Assembly: GCF_019048065.1 (NCBI RefSeq)
Contig: NZ_CP077291.1
Coordinates: forward strand, 2,728,001-2,792,000
DNA from: Citrobacter farmeri
GTDB taxonomy: Bacteria > Pseudomonadota > Gammaproteobacteria > Enterobacterales > Enterobacteriaceae
Direction of reading: 5' to 3'
DNA length: 64,000 nt
Shown here: one piece after another, positions 1 to 9,972 of the stretch
How positions within the stretch are numbered: position 1 is the stretch's first letter
How the letters are laid out: each line of letters starts with the position of its first letter
Notes under the pieces: generated by a model
The model's database searches: none
Told to the model about the DNA's origin: nothing
What the model saw: only the letters and a program-made list of their open reading frames with translations
Translations under genes and position numbers: made by a program

Positions 1-179
1 AGACGCGAACGTTGTTCAAAGTCAGCTTTAGCGAGTAATGGCGTGATTGTATCGGGATCCCCGACTAAAAGAAGTGTGAGTTGTGAATTAGAATTCAGTG
101 CCTGCAATGCTGCAGGCACTGTCACGGAAGGGCCAAAATCTCCCCCCATGACATCTAACGCCAGGGTTAGACGTGTCAA
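1..179 (-). CDS. plsX: Phosphate acyltransferase PlsX (N-terminal part, cut by window edge)
   Basis: This is the first 59 or so codons of PlsX, which makes acyl-phosphate from acyl-ACP for phospholipid synthesis at the inner membrane. The translation begins [20 protein letters not shown], the hallmark N terminus of the family, and continues to the window edge without a stop. The start is a TTG at 177-179, chosen because family members begin exactly at (M)TRLTLALD; no in-frame ATG fits. It follows rpmF by about 80 bp on the same strand, the conserved yceD-rpmF-plsX order that couples ribosome and lipid genes. The gene is partial only because the window ends. Confidence 0.93.
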   Translation of the reverse strand, partial: MTRLTLALDVMGGDFGPSVTVPAALQALNSNSQLTLLLVGDPDTITPLLAKADFEQRSR

Positions 180-259
180 AGTCGTTTCGCCGCCTGGTTT
201 GGTATTTCCCCGTAGCAACGGGGAAGTTCCTCACTAAGCTTCATCACGCGGATGCGTGA

Positions 260-445
<186 letters not shown>

Positions 446-449
446 TCAA

Positions 450-983
<534 letters not shown>

Positions 984-1168
984 TTAACTTTGTAACGTCA
1001 TATAGTCAAAGAAAAAGGCAGCCTGCGGTTGCCTTTTGCCAATAATTCGCACACATTGCGGTTTACAGACTTATTTTCGCTCAGGAGAGGCCAAAGTGGC
1101 ACACCTGGAAGACGAAGAGCATAGTTTAAAATGGCTCTCATCAATACGCTATATCTGGTGGAAAAAAT

Positions 1169-1753
1169 ATGCCTAATCTCATTCTTGCCTCCACATCTCC
1201 CTGGCGCCGCGCCCTGCTGGAAAAACTGGCGATGCCCTTTGAATGCGCGGCCCCTGAGGTAGACGAAACGCCAATGCCCGCGGAGAGTCCTCGCCACTTA
1301 GTTACTCGCCTTGCGCAAGAGAAAGCGCAATCGCTGGCACACCGCTTTCCGGCGCATCTTATTATTGGTTCCGACCAGGTGTGTGTGCTGGACGGTGAAA
1401 TCACCGGTAAGCCCTTAACGGAAGAGAAAGCCTGCCAGCAGCTAGCCAAAGCCAGCGGCAATATCATTACGTTCTATACCGGACTGGCGCTGTATAACTC
1501 CGCGACGGGACATTTGCAGACAGAGGTGGAGCCGTTTGATGTTCACTTCCGTCATCTCAGCGAAACGGAAATTGAAGACTATGTGCGCAAAGAGCGCCCG
1601 CTGCACTGCGCAGGGAGTTTTAAAAGCGAAGGACTGGGGATTGCGCTCTTTGAACGATTGGAAGGTCGCGACCCCAACACGCTGATTGGTTTGCCGCTGA
1701 TCGCGCTGTGCCAAATGTTACGTCGGGAGGAGATGAACCCGCTCAAAGCATAA
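1169..1753 (+). CDS. yceF: Maf-family nucleotide pyrophosphatase YceF (m7GTP pyrophosphatase)
   Basis: This 194-residue Maf/Ham1-fold enzyme hydrolyses non-canonical nucleoside triphosphates to the monophosphate. E. coli YceF prefers 7-methyl-GTP, and this protein is the same length and close in sequence. Visible motifs are the phosphate-binding [10 protein letters not shown] near residues 8-17, EVDE near residue 30 and the GSDQV catalytic Asp region near residue 68. It is transcribed divergently from yceD across a 197-bp gap. It ends just before a pair of REP-like repeats that separates it from the convergent rluC. No anomalies were seen. Confidence 0.94.
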   Translation: MPNLILASTSPWRRALLEKLAMPFECAAPEVDETPMPAESPRHLVTRLAQEKAQSLAHRFPAHLIIGSDQVCVLDGEITGKPLTEEKACQQLAKASGNIITFYTGLALYNSATGHLQTEVEPFDVHFRHLSETEIEDYVRKERPLHCAGSFKSEGLGIALFERLEGRDPNTLIGLPLIALCQMLRREEMNPLKA

Positions 1754-1762
1754 CCGTGTCTT

Positions 1763-1836
1763 GCCTGATGGCGCTACGCTTATCAGGCCTACGCATGATT
1801 TGTAGGCCTGATAAGTTGCGTTCGCGGCAATCAGGC
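1763..1836. repeat. REP/BIME pair between yceF and rluC
   Basis: Two inverted REP-like units are visible: GCCTGATGGCGCTACGCTTATCAGGC at about 1763-1789, and an inverted copy with GTAGGCCTGATAAG followed by a GCG/CGC stem at about 1802-1836. Together they form the head-to-tail palindromic arrangement of a BIME. It lies between convergent genes and touches the rluC stop codon. REP elements at such sites bind gyrase or IHF and protect mRNA 3' ends in enterics (known for the family, not shown here). Confidence 0.8.
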
Positions 1837-2784
1837 GGGTTTACGTAACGCCTGCAAACAGCGCTTCAACTGATCGTCCATCGGCGCTTCGATGCGCAAT
1901 ACCTCACCCGTGCCCGGATGGGTAAACTTCAACGCCGCCGCATGCAGGAACAGACGCGATAAGCCCGTTCCCGCCAGTTGTTTATCGAACTCACGGTCGC
2001 CGTAGCGGTCATCAAAGGCAATAGGATGTCCCGCATACTGCGTGTGGACACGAATTTGGTGCGTACGGCCTGTTACCGGGCTACAGCGAACCAGCGTGGC
2101 AAAGGCGTAGCGCTCTTCTACCTTAAAACGCGTTTCCGATGGTTTGCCTTCCTGATTCACCCGCACAATGCGTTCGCCGCTTTGCAGAATGTTCTTCAAT
2201 AAAGGTGCCTGTACCGTTTTGACATGCGACTGCCACTGCCCACGGACCAGTGCGAGATAATCCTTCTGCATCCCCTTCTCACGCAGTTGCTCATGAAGAG
2301 AACGCAGCGCCGAGCGTTTTTTCGCCACTAACAGCACGCCCGACGTATCGCGGTCAAGTCGATGTACCAGCTCGAGAAAACGTGCTTCCGGTCGCAGTGC
2401 ACGCAGTCCTTCAATCACGCCAAAGCTTAACCCGCTTCCCCCGTGCACCGCGGTTCCCGACGGCTTGTTTAGCACCAGAATATGGTCGTCTTCATAAAGG
2501 ATGACGTCAGCCAGCGCCGCCACTTTTTGCAGATGCGGTGAAACGGCCTCTTCTTCACGCTCAGCCACGCGCACTGGCGGAATACGCACTTCATCGCCTG
2601 CTTCCAGTTTGTATTCGGGTTTGATGCGTTTTTTATTCACCCGCACTTCGCCTTTACGCAAAATGCGATAAATCATACTCTTCGGTACACCTTTAAGTTG
2701 TGTGCGCAAAAAGTTATCGATGCGTTGCCCCGCTTCGTCAGCAGTAATAGCAACAATTCTTACGGATGGAGTCTCTGTTTTCAT
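1831..2784 (-). CDS. rluC: 23S rRNA pseudouridine(955/2504/2580) synthase RluC
   Basis: This 317-residue RluA-family pseudouridine synthase modifies 23S rRNA positions 955, 2504 and 2580 in E. coli. An N-terminal S4 RNA-binding domain spans about residues 18-75 (RIDNFLRTQL, RKGEVRVN). The catalytic domain carries HRLDRDTSG at residues 141-149 with nucleophile Asp144. The start was set at the ATG at 2782-2784 (MKTETPSV), as in the family. An in-frame upstream extension of 26 codons to 2862 is not conserved and is rejected. The gene is divergent from rne across the long rne leader. Confidence 0.95.
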   Translation of the reverse strand: MKTETPSVRIVAITADEAGQRIDNFLRTQLKGVPKSMIYRILRKGEVRVNKKRIKPEYKLEAGDEVRIPPVRVAEREEEAVSPHLQKVAALADVILYEDDHILVLNKPSGTAVHGGSGLSFGVIEGLRALRPEARFLELVHRLDRDTSGVLLVAKKRSALRSLHEQLREKGMQKDYLALVRGQWQSHVKTVQAPLLKNILQSGERIVRVNQEGKPSETRFKVEERYAFATLVRCSPVTGRTHQIRVHTQYAGHPIAFDDRYGDREFDKQLAGTGLSRLFLHAAALKFTHPGTGEVLRIEAPMDDQLKRCLQALRKPA

Positions 2785-3356
2785 GGGGGCCGATTCTAAA
2801 TAGCCATAAGGATTAGCGCCACTCATTTTTCTATGCTTATATTTATCTTTATCCTTCCTCACTCACGCGCTTCATGACTGATTTGGTGGTTATTAAACCA
2901 ATCACCGGGCAGAAGTGAAAAAACTGTGAGTAAGTGGGTGATAAATGGTAAAAGTCATCTTGCTATAACAAGGTTAGCAGTGGAATAATGTCACCGCTTC
3001 CGTGCTGAATCTTGTTAAAACAAGGAATTTTACGGAAAGACCCATTTTGTCCGAACGATCATCCACGCAGCAATGGCGTAAGACGTATTGATCTTTCAGA
3101 CAGTTAGCGGGCTGCGGGTTGCAGTCCTTACCGGTAGATCGGATCTTCTCTGGAGAGTAATACCCAGGCGGTTCCCCTGATAATTGCGCTGTGTTTCCGT
3201 ATGAAACACAGGCAACCGACACTCTGCGCCTCTTTGAGCTGACGATAACCGTGAGGTTGGCGACGCGAATAGACACGAGGCCATCGGTTCACACCCGGAA
3301 AGGCAATACTCTGCCCGCAGCTTAGTCGTCAATGTAAGAATAATGAGTAAGTTACG
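2785..3356 (+). promoter_or_regulatory. rne promoter and long autoregulatory 5' leader
   Basis: This 572-bp gap separates rluC from rne. A good -10 element, TATAAC, lies at 2964-2969, which would give a leader of about 380 nt; the E. coli rne leader is about 361 nt. In E. coli, hairpins in this leader are bound and cut by RNase E, which limits its own synthesis. Stem-forming segments are visible, for example around 3117-3180 (GCGGGCTGCGGGTTGC and TACCCAGGCGG) and 3195-3225. The transcription start is inferred, not proven. Minus-strand reading frames here look non-coding. Confidence 0.7.
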
Positions 3357-6300
3357 ATGAAAAGAATGTTAATCAACGCAACTCAGCAGGAAGAGTTGCG
3401 TGTTGCCCTTGTAGATGGGCAGCGTCTGTACGACCTGGATATTGAAAGTCCTGGACATGAACAGAAAAAAGCGAACATCTATAAAGGCAAAATTACCCGT
3501 ATTGAACCGAGTCTGGAAGCCGCTTTTGTTGATTACGGTGCTGAACGTCACGGTTTCCTCCCGTTAAAAGAAATTGCCCGCGAATATTTCCCCGCCAATT
3601 ACAACGCTCATGGTCGTCCAAACATCAAAGATGTGCTGCGCGAAGGCCAGGAAGTCATTGTGCAAATTGATAAAGAAGAACGCGGCAATAAAGGCGCTGC
3701 GCTGACCACTTTTATCAGTCTGGCGGGTAGCTATCTGGTTCTGATGCCAAACAACCCGCGCGCGGGTGGCATCTCTCGTCGCATTGAAGGCGACGACCGT
3801 ACAGAACTGAAAGAAGCGCTGGCAAGCCTTGAACTGCCTGACGGCATGGGGCTTATCGTGCGCACGGCGGGCGTAGGCAAATCAGCCGAAGCGCTGCAGT
3901 GGGACTTAAGCTTCCGTCTGAAACACTGGGAAGCCATCCAGAAAGCCGCTGAAAGCCGCCCTGCACCGTTCCTGATCCACCAGGAGAGCAACGTGATTGT
4001 TCGCGCCTTCCGCGACTATCTGCGTCAGGATATCGGTGAAATCCTCATCGATAACCCGAAAGTGCTCGAACTGGCGCGTCAGCATATTGCGGCGCTGGGT
4101 CGTCCGGATTTCAGCAGCAAAATCAAGCTCTACACCGGTGAAATCCCGCTGTTCAGCCACTACCAAATCGAGTCGCAGATTGAGTCCGCCTTCCAGCGTG
4201 AAGTGCGTCTGCCTTCCGGCGGCTCCATCGTTATCGACAGCACTGAAGCGTTAACCGCCATCGACATCAACTCCGCTCGCGCAACCCGCGGCGGCGATAT
4301 CGAAGAAACGGCGTTTAACACCAACCTGGAAGCGGCCGATGAGATCGCTCGTCAGTTGCGCCTGCGCGACCTCGGCGGCCTGATCGTTATCGACTTCATC
4401 GACATGACCCCGGTACGCCATCAGCGTGCGGTTGAAAACCGTCTGCGTGAAGCGGTTCGTCAGGATCGTGCGCGCATCCAGATCAGCCATATTTCTCGCT
4501 TCGGCCTGCTGGAGATGTCCCGTCAGCGCCTGAGCCCATCGCTGGGCGAGTCCAGCCATCACGTCTGCCCGCGCTGTAGCGGTACCGGCACCGTGCGTGA
4601 TAACGAGTCGCTGTCCCTGTCTATTCTGCGTCTGATCGAAGAAGAAGCGCTGAAGGAGAATACTCAGGAAGTTCACGCGATTGTGCCTGTGCCGATCGCC
4701 TCTTATCTGCTCAACGAAAAGCGTACGGCCGTTAATGCGATTGAAACCCGTCAGGATGGCGTGCGCTGTGTGATCGTGCCAAACGATCAGATGGAAACGC
4801 CGCACTACTCTGTGCTGCGCGTGCGTAAAGGTGAAGAGACGCCGACCCTGAGCTACATGCTGCCGAAGCTGCATGAAGAAGCGATGGCGTTACCGTCTGA
4901 AGAAGAGTTCGCCGAACGTAAACGTCCGGAACAACCTGCCCTTGCCACGTTTGCGATGCCGGAAGTTCCGCCTGCGCCAACACCTGCCGAACCGCCAGTG
5001 AAAGCCGCTGCGCCGAAGGCTGCCGTTGCGCCAGTTGCCCCTGCGGAGCCGGGTCTGTTGAGCCGTTTCATTGGCGCGCTGAAATCGCTGTTTAGCGGTA
5101 GCGAAGAAACGAAACCCGCCGAGCAACCAGCACCTGCAGTCGCTGAGAAGCCGGAACGTCAACAGGATCGCCGTAAGCGTCAAAACAACCGCCGCGACCG
5201 TAACGATCGCAGCGAACGCCGTGACAACCGCGACAATCGTGGTGACCGTTCAGAGAATGGTGAAAACCGCGACGAGAACCGCCGCAATCGCCGCAATGCG
5301 CAGCAAAATGCCGAGTCCCGCGATAACCGTCAGTCATCCACCGATGCAGCGGATAAAGCGAAGTCCGGTGACGAGCAGCAGCAACCGCGTCGCGAACGCA
5401 ATCGCCGTCGTAACGAAGACAAACGTCAGGCTCAGCAGGAAGTGAAAGCACTGAACCTTGACGAGCAGCAGACCCCGGAAACGGAACAGGAAGAGCGCGT
5501 TCGCCAGGCTCAGCCGCGCCGAAAACAGCGTCAACTGAACCAGAAAGTCCGCTACAACAATGCGCCCGAAGCAGAAGCGGTAGAGACCACCACTGAAGAG
5601 AGCGTCATCACTCCGGTTGTAGAGCAGACCGCGCCGGCGCAACGTACTGAGCTGGTTAAAGTCCCGCTGCCTGTTGTAACAGAAGTTGCTTCTGAGCAGG
5701 ATGACAACGGTGAAGCGCGTGATAATGCCGGTATGCCGCGTCGTTCACGCCGTTCCCCACGCCATCTGCGCGTGAGCGGTCAGCGTCGCCGTCGTTACCG
5801 TGATGAGCGCTACCCTCTGCAGTCGCCGATGCCGTTGACGGTTGCTTGCGCTTCTCCGGAAATGGCGTCTGGCAAAGTGTGGATCCGCTACCCGGTAGCG
5901 CGTCCTCAGGATGCGCAGCCAGAAGCACAGGAAATCGAACAAGTGCAGGCGCAACCGGTTGTGACCGAACCGCAAGCGGTAGTTGCTGCCGTTGAAACTG
6001 TTGCCGCAGTCGAACCGGCTGTTGAAACCGTAGTTGAAAAGGTAACTGATGCTCCGGTTCAGGCTGAAGCGGTCGTTGAAACCTCTCATCCGGAAGTGAT
6101 TGCCGCACCGGTTGTTGAGCAACCGCAAATGATTACCGACGCCGATGTCCCGGTTGCTGAAGACGTTGCCGCTCAGGCAGAACCTGTTGCTGAAACGCAG
6201 GAAACGGCTTTGGTAGTTGAAGAGACGCCTGAAGTCGTCGCAGTAGAACCCGAAGCGGTGGCTGTAGCGACTGAAGTTGTTGCGCCAGAACCTGTAGCCG

Positions 6301-6641
6301 TTGAACCTGAAGGGGTTGCAGAGCCTGAAGTGGCTGCAGAACCGGTTGAAGCGCCGGTGGTCGTTGAAGCGCCAACAGTGCCTGCATCGGTCGTTGAGAC
6401 CGCTGACGTTGAACCAGTTGCAGAAATCGCAGCGCCGGTAGCGGCAGAATCTGTTGCTGAGCACCGCCACGCAACCGCCCCGATGACCCGTGCGCCAGCG
6501 CCGGAATATGTGCCGGAAGCGTCGCGCCACAGTGACTGGCAGCGCCCAGCTTTTGTCTTTGATGGCAAAGGTGCCGCAGGCGGTCACAGCGCAACGCAAC
6601 ATGCGTCCGCTGGCCCGACCCGTCCTCAACCAGTCGAGTAA
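3357..6641 (+). CDS. rne: Ribonuclease E
   Basis: This is the essential endoribonuclease and scaffold of the RNA degradosome. The 1094-residue protein starts [20 protein letters not shown]. It shows an S1 domain (about residues 35-120), the DNase I-like catalytic centre with Asp in [10 protein letters not shown] (about 303) and VIDFIDM (about 346), and the zinc-link CPRCSGTG (Cys404/Cys407). A membrane-anchoring amphipathic helix, [16 protein letters not shown], lies near 565-582, followed by an Arg-rich RNA-binding region. The C-terminal tail contains [20 protein letters not shown], the PNPase-binding end. It is about 33 residues longer than the K-12 protein because of a Val/Ala/Pro/Glu-rich stretch at about 860-1040. 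A strong terminator follows. Confidence 0.98.
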   Translation: MKRMLINATQQEELRVALVDGQRLYDLDIESPGHEQKKANIYKGKITRIEPSLEAAFVDYGAERHGFLPLKEIAREYFPANYNAHGRPNIKDVLREGQEVIVQIDKEERGNKGAALTTFISLAGSYLVLMPNNPRAGGISRRIEGDDRTELKEALASLELPDGMGLIVRTAGVGKSAEALQWDLSFRLKHWEAIQKAAESRPAPFLIHQESNVIVRAFRDYLRQDIGEILIDNPKVLELARQHIAALGRPDFSSKIKLYTGEIPLFSHYQIESQIESAFQREVRLPSGGSIVIDSTEALTAIDINSARATRGGDIEETAFNTNLEAADEIARQLRLRDLGGLIVIDFIDMTPVRHQRAVENRLREAVRQDRARIQISHISRFGLLEMSRQRLSPSLGESSHHVCPRCSGTGTVRDNESLSLSILRLIEEEALKENTQEVHAIVPVPIASYLLNEKRTAVNAIETRQDGVRCVIVPNDQMETPHYSVLRVRKGEETPTLSYMLPKLHEEAMALPSEEEFAERKRPEQPALATFAMPEVPPAPTPAEPPVKAAAPKAAVAPVAPAEPGLLSRFIGALKSLFSGSEETKPAEQPAPAVAEKPERQQDRRKRQNNRRDRNDRSERRDNRDNRGDRSENGENRDENRRNRRNAQQNAESRDNRQSSTDAADKAKSGDEQQQPRRERNRRRNEDKRQAQQEVKALNLDEQQTPETEQEERVRQAQPRRKQRQLNQKVRYNNAPEAEAVETTTEESVITPVVEQTAPAQRTELVKVPLPVVTEVASEQDDNGEARDNAGMPRRSRRSPRHLRVSGQRRRRYRDERYPLQSPMPLTVACASPEMASGKVWIRYPVARPQDAQPEAQEIEQVQAQPVVTEPQAVVAAVETVAAVEPAVETVVEKVTDAPVQAEAVVETSHPEVIAAPVVEQPQMITDADVPVAEDVAAQAEPVAETQETALVVEETPEVVAVEPEAVAVATEVVAPEPVAVEPEGVAEPEVAAEPVEAPVVVEAPTVPASVVETADVEPVAEIAAPVAAESVAEHRHATAPMTRAPAPEYVPEASRHSDWQRPAFVFDGKGAAGGHSATQHASAGPTRPQPVE

Positions 6642-6656
6642 TATCGATAGCATAAA

Positions 6657-6685
6657 AAGCCGACCTCAGGGTCGGCTTTTTTTAT
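6657..6685 (+). terminator. rne Rho-independent terminator
   Basis: A 9-bp perfect stem, AAGCCGACC/GGTCGGCTT, with a 4-nt loop is followed by a run of seven Ts. It sits 15 bp after the rne stop and partly overlaps the 3' end of the convergent LysR gene. The A-run on its left side means it could also act in the opposite direction. Confidence 0.93.
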
Positions 6686-7617
6686 TCCACTTCTGGCCGC
6701 CGCATGCCCGCCAGTTCCGGCATTACCTTTTTCATTAATTCCAGAAACTTACGCAGGCGACCAGGATAATAACGCGCCCACGGGTAGACCAGATGCACCG
6801 GTAAAGGTGTAGCCTGCCAGTCAGGCACTAACTCGACGAGTCGCCCTTGCGCGATATCTTCGGTCACCGTCCAGCTTGACACTACCGCCACGCCTAACCC
6901 CGCCAGCGCGGCATTGCGCGCCACGTAGATACTGTCAGTACTCAGTCGCGGTGCAATCGGAAAGGTCACCGGTTCCCGGCGGTATTGATGGGTGAGCGAA
7001 ACGTTATGCTGGTAGAACGTATTGATTGCAATCCAGGGCAGTGACGATAGCTGTTCTGGCACCGTGATGGCATCAAACTGTGCCAACAGCGCAGGTGTTG
7101 CAACCACGCTACGCGGAACTTCCGCTAACAGCACAGAAACCGTCGCCGGATCGACCTCCGCACCGACGCGGATCGCGCAGTCGATGTTGTCGCTGAGAAA
7201 ATCGACGGTCTTATCATTGAGCATCCATTCAACCGACAGATTGGGATAGCGCGCTAAAAAACTCAGTAACGGCGTGAGGAGTTGTTGCTGACCAAAAGCA
7301 TGCGGCGCCCGCACGCGCAGCATGCCGACAGGCTCATCCTCCGTCACATTGAGACCATCTTCCAGCGCCAGCCAGGCATCAATAATATGTTTGGCATGTT
7401 GATATCCACGCTCACCGTCGTCAGTCAGTTTCATGGCGTGGGTAGTACGCAATACCAGTTTCACCCCCAACATCGCCTCCAGCGACTGCAATCGTCGGCT
7501 GATCGTCGCCTGGGTGGTATTTAGCTGACGAGCAGCCGCTGACAGCGAACCAGCTTCCACGATGCGCACAAACGTCCGCATCAGTTCCACTCTGTCTATA
7601 CGCTCATTCTTTTTCAT
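6682..7617 (-). CDS. LysR-family transcriptional regulator
   Basis: This roughly 311-residue LysR-type regulator has a winged helix-turn-helix over residues 8-67 (MRTFVRIVEAGSLSAAARQL, then TQATISRRLQSLE) and a LysR substrate-binding domain from about residue 95. It most resembles the CrgA/AaeR-like group. The start was placed at the ATG at 7615-7617 (MKKNERID), where the family HTH normally begins; ATG or GTG codons up to 7659 are possible. It is divergent from an MFS exporter 110 bp away, the usual layout in which a LysR protein controls its neighbour. The effector is unknown. This gene pair is not between rne and flgL in E. coli K-12. Confidence 0.85.
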   Translation of the reverse strand: MKKNERIDRVELMRTFVRIVEAGSLSAAARQLNTTQATISRRLQSLEAMLGVKLVLRTTHAMKLTDDGERGYQHAKHIIDAWLALEDGLNVTEDEPVGMLRVRAPHAFGQQQLLTPLLSFLARYPNLSVEWMLNDKTVDFLSDNIDCAIRVGAEVDPATVSVLLAEVPRSVVATPALLAQFDAITVPEQLSSLPWIAINTFYQHNVSLTHQYRREPVTFPIAPRLSTDSIYVARNAALAGLGVAVVSSWTVTEDIAQGRLVELVPDWQATPLPVHLVYPWARYYPGRLRKFLELMKKVMPELAGMRRPEVE

Positions 7618-7727
7618 TTCCAAAATGCTCATACACATTACGTATAACGGTTTTACCACTTCGCTGGCTACCAGACCACCGTCGTTCAGAGAAAAATAGC
7701 CTCACACCTGTAATTGAGGATTTTGAA

Positions 7728-8921
7728 ATGAACACACCGTCTCGTTGGCTAATCTTTGTTCTGGCGCTGGGCGCGGGTTTTAGCGTTGCCGCCATCTACT
7801 ATGCACAACCGTTACTACCGTTAATGGGGGCCGATTTAGCACTCAGCATCACCGGCATGGGTCTGGTTCCCACGTTAACGCAGGTTGGCTATGCGTTGGG
7901 GATCCTGTTTTTATTGCCGCTTGGTGACCGTTACGATCGGCGAACGCTTATTCTGGTAAAAAGCGCGGCGCTCGCCCTGCTGTTACTGGCCTGTAGCCTC
8001 TCCGGGCAATTGCATTCACTGCTGACGGTAAGTCTGTTGCTGGGGATGGCCGCCACGATGGCGCAGGATATCGTCCCGGCAGCGGCCATTCTGGCCCCCG
8101 AAGGTAAGCAGGGAAAAACAGTAGGAACGGTGATGACCGGCCTGCTGCTGGGCATTTTGCTGTCACGTACCGTAAGTGGTCTGGTCGGGGAAGCCTTTGG
8201 CTGGCGAGAAATGTATCAACTCGCGGCGCTCAGTATCGCGCTGGTCGGCGTACTGCTATGGAAAGTTCTGCCCCCGTTCGCCACCCATTCCACGTTGCGT
8301 TATCCCGCGCTGATGGTGAGTCTGGCGCAGCTATGGCGTCGCTATCCGGCACTGCGTCGTGCCGCACTGGCTCAGGGTTTTCTGTCCGTCGCGTTCAGCG
8401 CGTTCTGGTCAACGCTGGCCGTAATGCTCGCCGAACACTATCAGATGGGTAGCGCCGCCGCAGGCGCATTTGGTATCGCCGGTGCCGCCGGGGCGCTGGC
8501 AGCACCACTGGCAGGCCATCTGGCGGATAAAGTGGGGGCAGAAAAAGTGACACAGTTGGGAGCGTTGCTGGTCACCGTCTCTTTCGCGCTGATGTTCCTG
8601 CTACCCACCCTCCCCGTTTACGGTCAGTGGTTGCTCATTGCGCTCTCCGCCGTTGGGTTTGATCTGGGACTGCAATCCAGCCTGGTAGCGCACCAGAACC
8701 TGGTATATAGCCTGGAGCCACAGGCCCGGGGTCGCCTGAACGCGCTGCTGTTCAGCGTCGTTTTTATCGGTATGGCACTGGGTTCAGTGCTCGGCAGTCA
8801 ACTCTACGAACTGGCGAACTGGCAAGGCGTCGTCACGCTGTCCACCCTCAGTGGCGCCATTGCGTTGGTCATCAGAGTCGCGGGAAAGCGTTCATCTGCC
8901 CATCGGCGCGTTAGCGTATAA
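7728..8921 (+). CDS. MFS transporter, drug/sugar efflux type (DHA1-like)
   Basis: This is a 397-residue, 12-helix major facilitator protein. The N terminus has the first membrane span (WLIFVLALGAGFSVAAIYYA) and the helix 2-3 loop signature LGDRYDRRTLILV, a form of the MFS motif GxxxDRxGRR. A second, degenerate copy, LADKVGAEKVTQLG, occurs near residue 265. Proton-driven export of a small molecule is the family role; the substrate cannot be read from sequence. The LysR gene next door, transcribed away, is its probable regulator. The ATG at 7728 follows AATTGAGGATTTTGAA, an acceptable ribosome site. Confidence 0.85.
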   Translation: MNTPSRWLIFVLALGAGFSVAAIYYAQPLLPLMGADLALSITGMGLVPTLTQVGYALGILFLLPLGDRYDRRTLILVKSAALALLLLACSLSGQLHSLLTVSLLLGMAATMAQDIVPAAAILAPEGKQGKTVGTVMTGLLLGILLSRTVSGLVGEAFGWREMYQLAALSIALVGVLLWKVLPPFATHSTLRYPALMVSLAQLWRRYPALRRAALAQGFLSVAFSAFWSTLAVMLAEHYQMGSAAAGAFGIAGAAGALAAPLAGHLADKVGAEKVTQLGALLVTVSFALMFLLPTLPVYGQWLLIALSAVGFDLGLQSSLVAHQNLVYSLEPQARGRLNALLFSVVFIGMALGSVLGSQLYELANWQGVVTLSTLSGAIALVIRVAGKRSSAHRRVSV

Positions 8922-8925
8922 CCGG

Positions 8926-8963
8926 AAAAAAAATGCCCGCTCCGGGGTGAGAAGGAGCGGGCA
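8926..8963 (-). terminator. flgKL operon terminator
   Basis: Read on the minus strand, a 10-bp GC stem, GCCCGCTCCT/GGAGCGGGC (imperfect at the loop end), is followed by ATTTTTTTTT. It lies about 40 bp past the flgL stop, the expected end of the flagellar transcript. The MFS gene converges on it. Confidence 0.88.
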
Positions 8964-9004
8964 GACAAAACATACCCAGTTTCATGATATGTTTCAAATC
9001 GGTA

Positions 9005-9958
9005 TTAGCGGTTGAGCTGGAACAGCGACATCCCCTGCATATCGGTAAAGGCTTTATAGGATGCCTGGAGCGCCGCCTGCTGCATAACATAAGACGAAAT
9101 CGCCGCATTCCAGTCCACATCCACCAGATTACTCATCTGCTGCGTTTGCCCTAATGCGCGATCGGTACCCAGCGAGTCCAGAGAACTTAGCTCACTCAGT
9201 TGAGTACCCAGTTCCGCACGTACGCTCAGTACGTTGTTGAGCGAGTTCTTCAGGCCACGGTTTGTTTTATCAATCACCGCCTTCGACTGTTCTTTCAGCG
9301 TGGCATCATCACCCACAGGGGAATTTAATGAGGCAATCGCTGAATCCAGCATTCTGAACAGGTTGGTTTCGGACGTGCCGTTGTTGGGTTCTGGCACCGC
9401 ATTACTGGTGATCTTGTTGAAGATTTTGTCGCCTGTGTGGCCGATGACCATCGAGCGGGAAGTATCCACCTGCTGAGTGATATTCTCCGAACCGCCGTTG
9501 TAGGTACCGTCAGCCTGCGCAAACGGGGCCGTTTCCGTTTTAAAACCGGCAAAAATATAGCGACCGTTACCATCGGTACTGTTTGCCAGGTTCATCAACT
9601 GATCGCGGATCCCCTGTAAGTCAGTTGCCAGCGAGGCGCGGTCATCGTCGCTTAACGTCCCGTTACCGGCGCTGACGATTTTTTCCTGCGCGCTCTGTAT
9701 CGCCGTCGTCACCTGGTTTAACACGTTCTCTTCCAGCGAAACCTTCTGCGTGGCAAAGGTCCGCGCCAGGGCGAACTGGCTGTTCTCCGCCTGCGCCTGT
9801 GACAACACGACGGCCTGCGACGCGGCGATGGGATCGTCAGACGGATTGATCACCCGCTTCCCCGTCGACATCTGCTCACCGTATTTCATCCATTCCGCCT
9901 GGGAATTGGTAATACCGCGCATGTTCTGCTGGTACATCATTTGGGTACTGATACGCAT
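9005..9958 (-). CDS. flgL: Flagellar hook-filament junction protein FlgL (HAP3)
   Basis: This 317-residue protein begins MRISTQMMYQQNMRGITNSQ and ends in the coiled-coil SYKAFTDMQGMSLFQLNR. FlgL is the distal hook-associated protein on which flagellin polymerises, exported unfolded by the flagellar type III system. N- and C-terminal helical segments have the flagellin-like heptad pattern and flank a variable centre. The length matches E. coli FlgL (317). It follows flgK by 14 bp and is the last gene of the cluster, with a strong terminator after it. Confidence 0.96.
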   Translation of the reverse strand: MRISTQMMYQQNMRGITNSQAEWMKYGEQMSTGKRVINPSDDPIAASQAVVLSQAQAENSQFALARTFATQKVSLEENVLNQVTTAIQSAQEKIVSAGNGTLSDDDRASLATDLQGIRDQLMNLANSTDGNGRYIFAGFKTETAPFAQADGTYNGGSENITQQVDTSRSMVIGHTGDKIFNKITSNAVPEPNNGTSETNLFRMLDSAIASLNSPVGDDATLKEQSKAVIDKTNRGLKNSLNNVLSVRAELGTQLSELSSLDSLGTDRALGQTQQMSNLVDVDWNAAISSYVMQQAALQASYKAFTDMQGMSLFQLNR

Positions 9959-9972
9959 CGTTTCCTGCTCCC

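Noticed and set aside
2974..3332. Minus-strand frames in the rne leader (K-12 has a doubtful gene, yceQ, in this place)
   Set aside because: The region is explained by the structured rne 5' leader. The translations show no domain, and no good ribosome site was seen.
4251..4874. A 207-codon minus-strand frame inside the rne catalytic region
   Set aside because: It is antisense to the conserved catalytic domain, with no ribosome site and no family resemblance.
5745..6653. A 302-codon minus-strand open frame antisense to the rne 3' half, plus several shorter ones there
   Set aside because: The frame is opposite a low-complexity GAA/GTT-rich part of rne, which leaves few stops on the other strand. 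Its translation is an odd Arg/Phe/Asn-rich sequence with no family resemblance.
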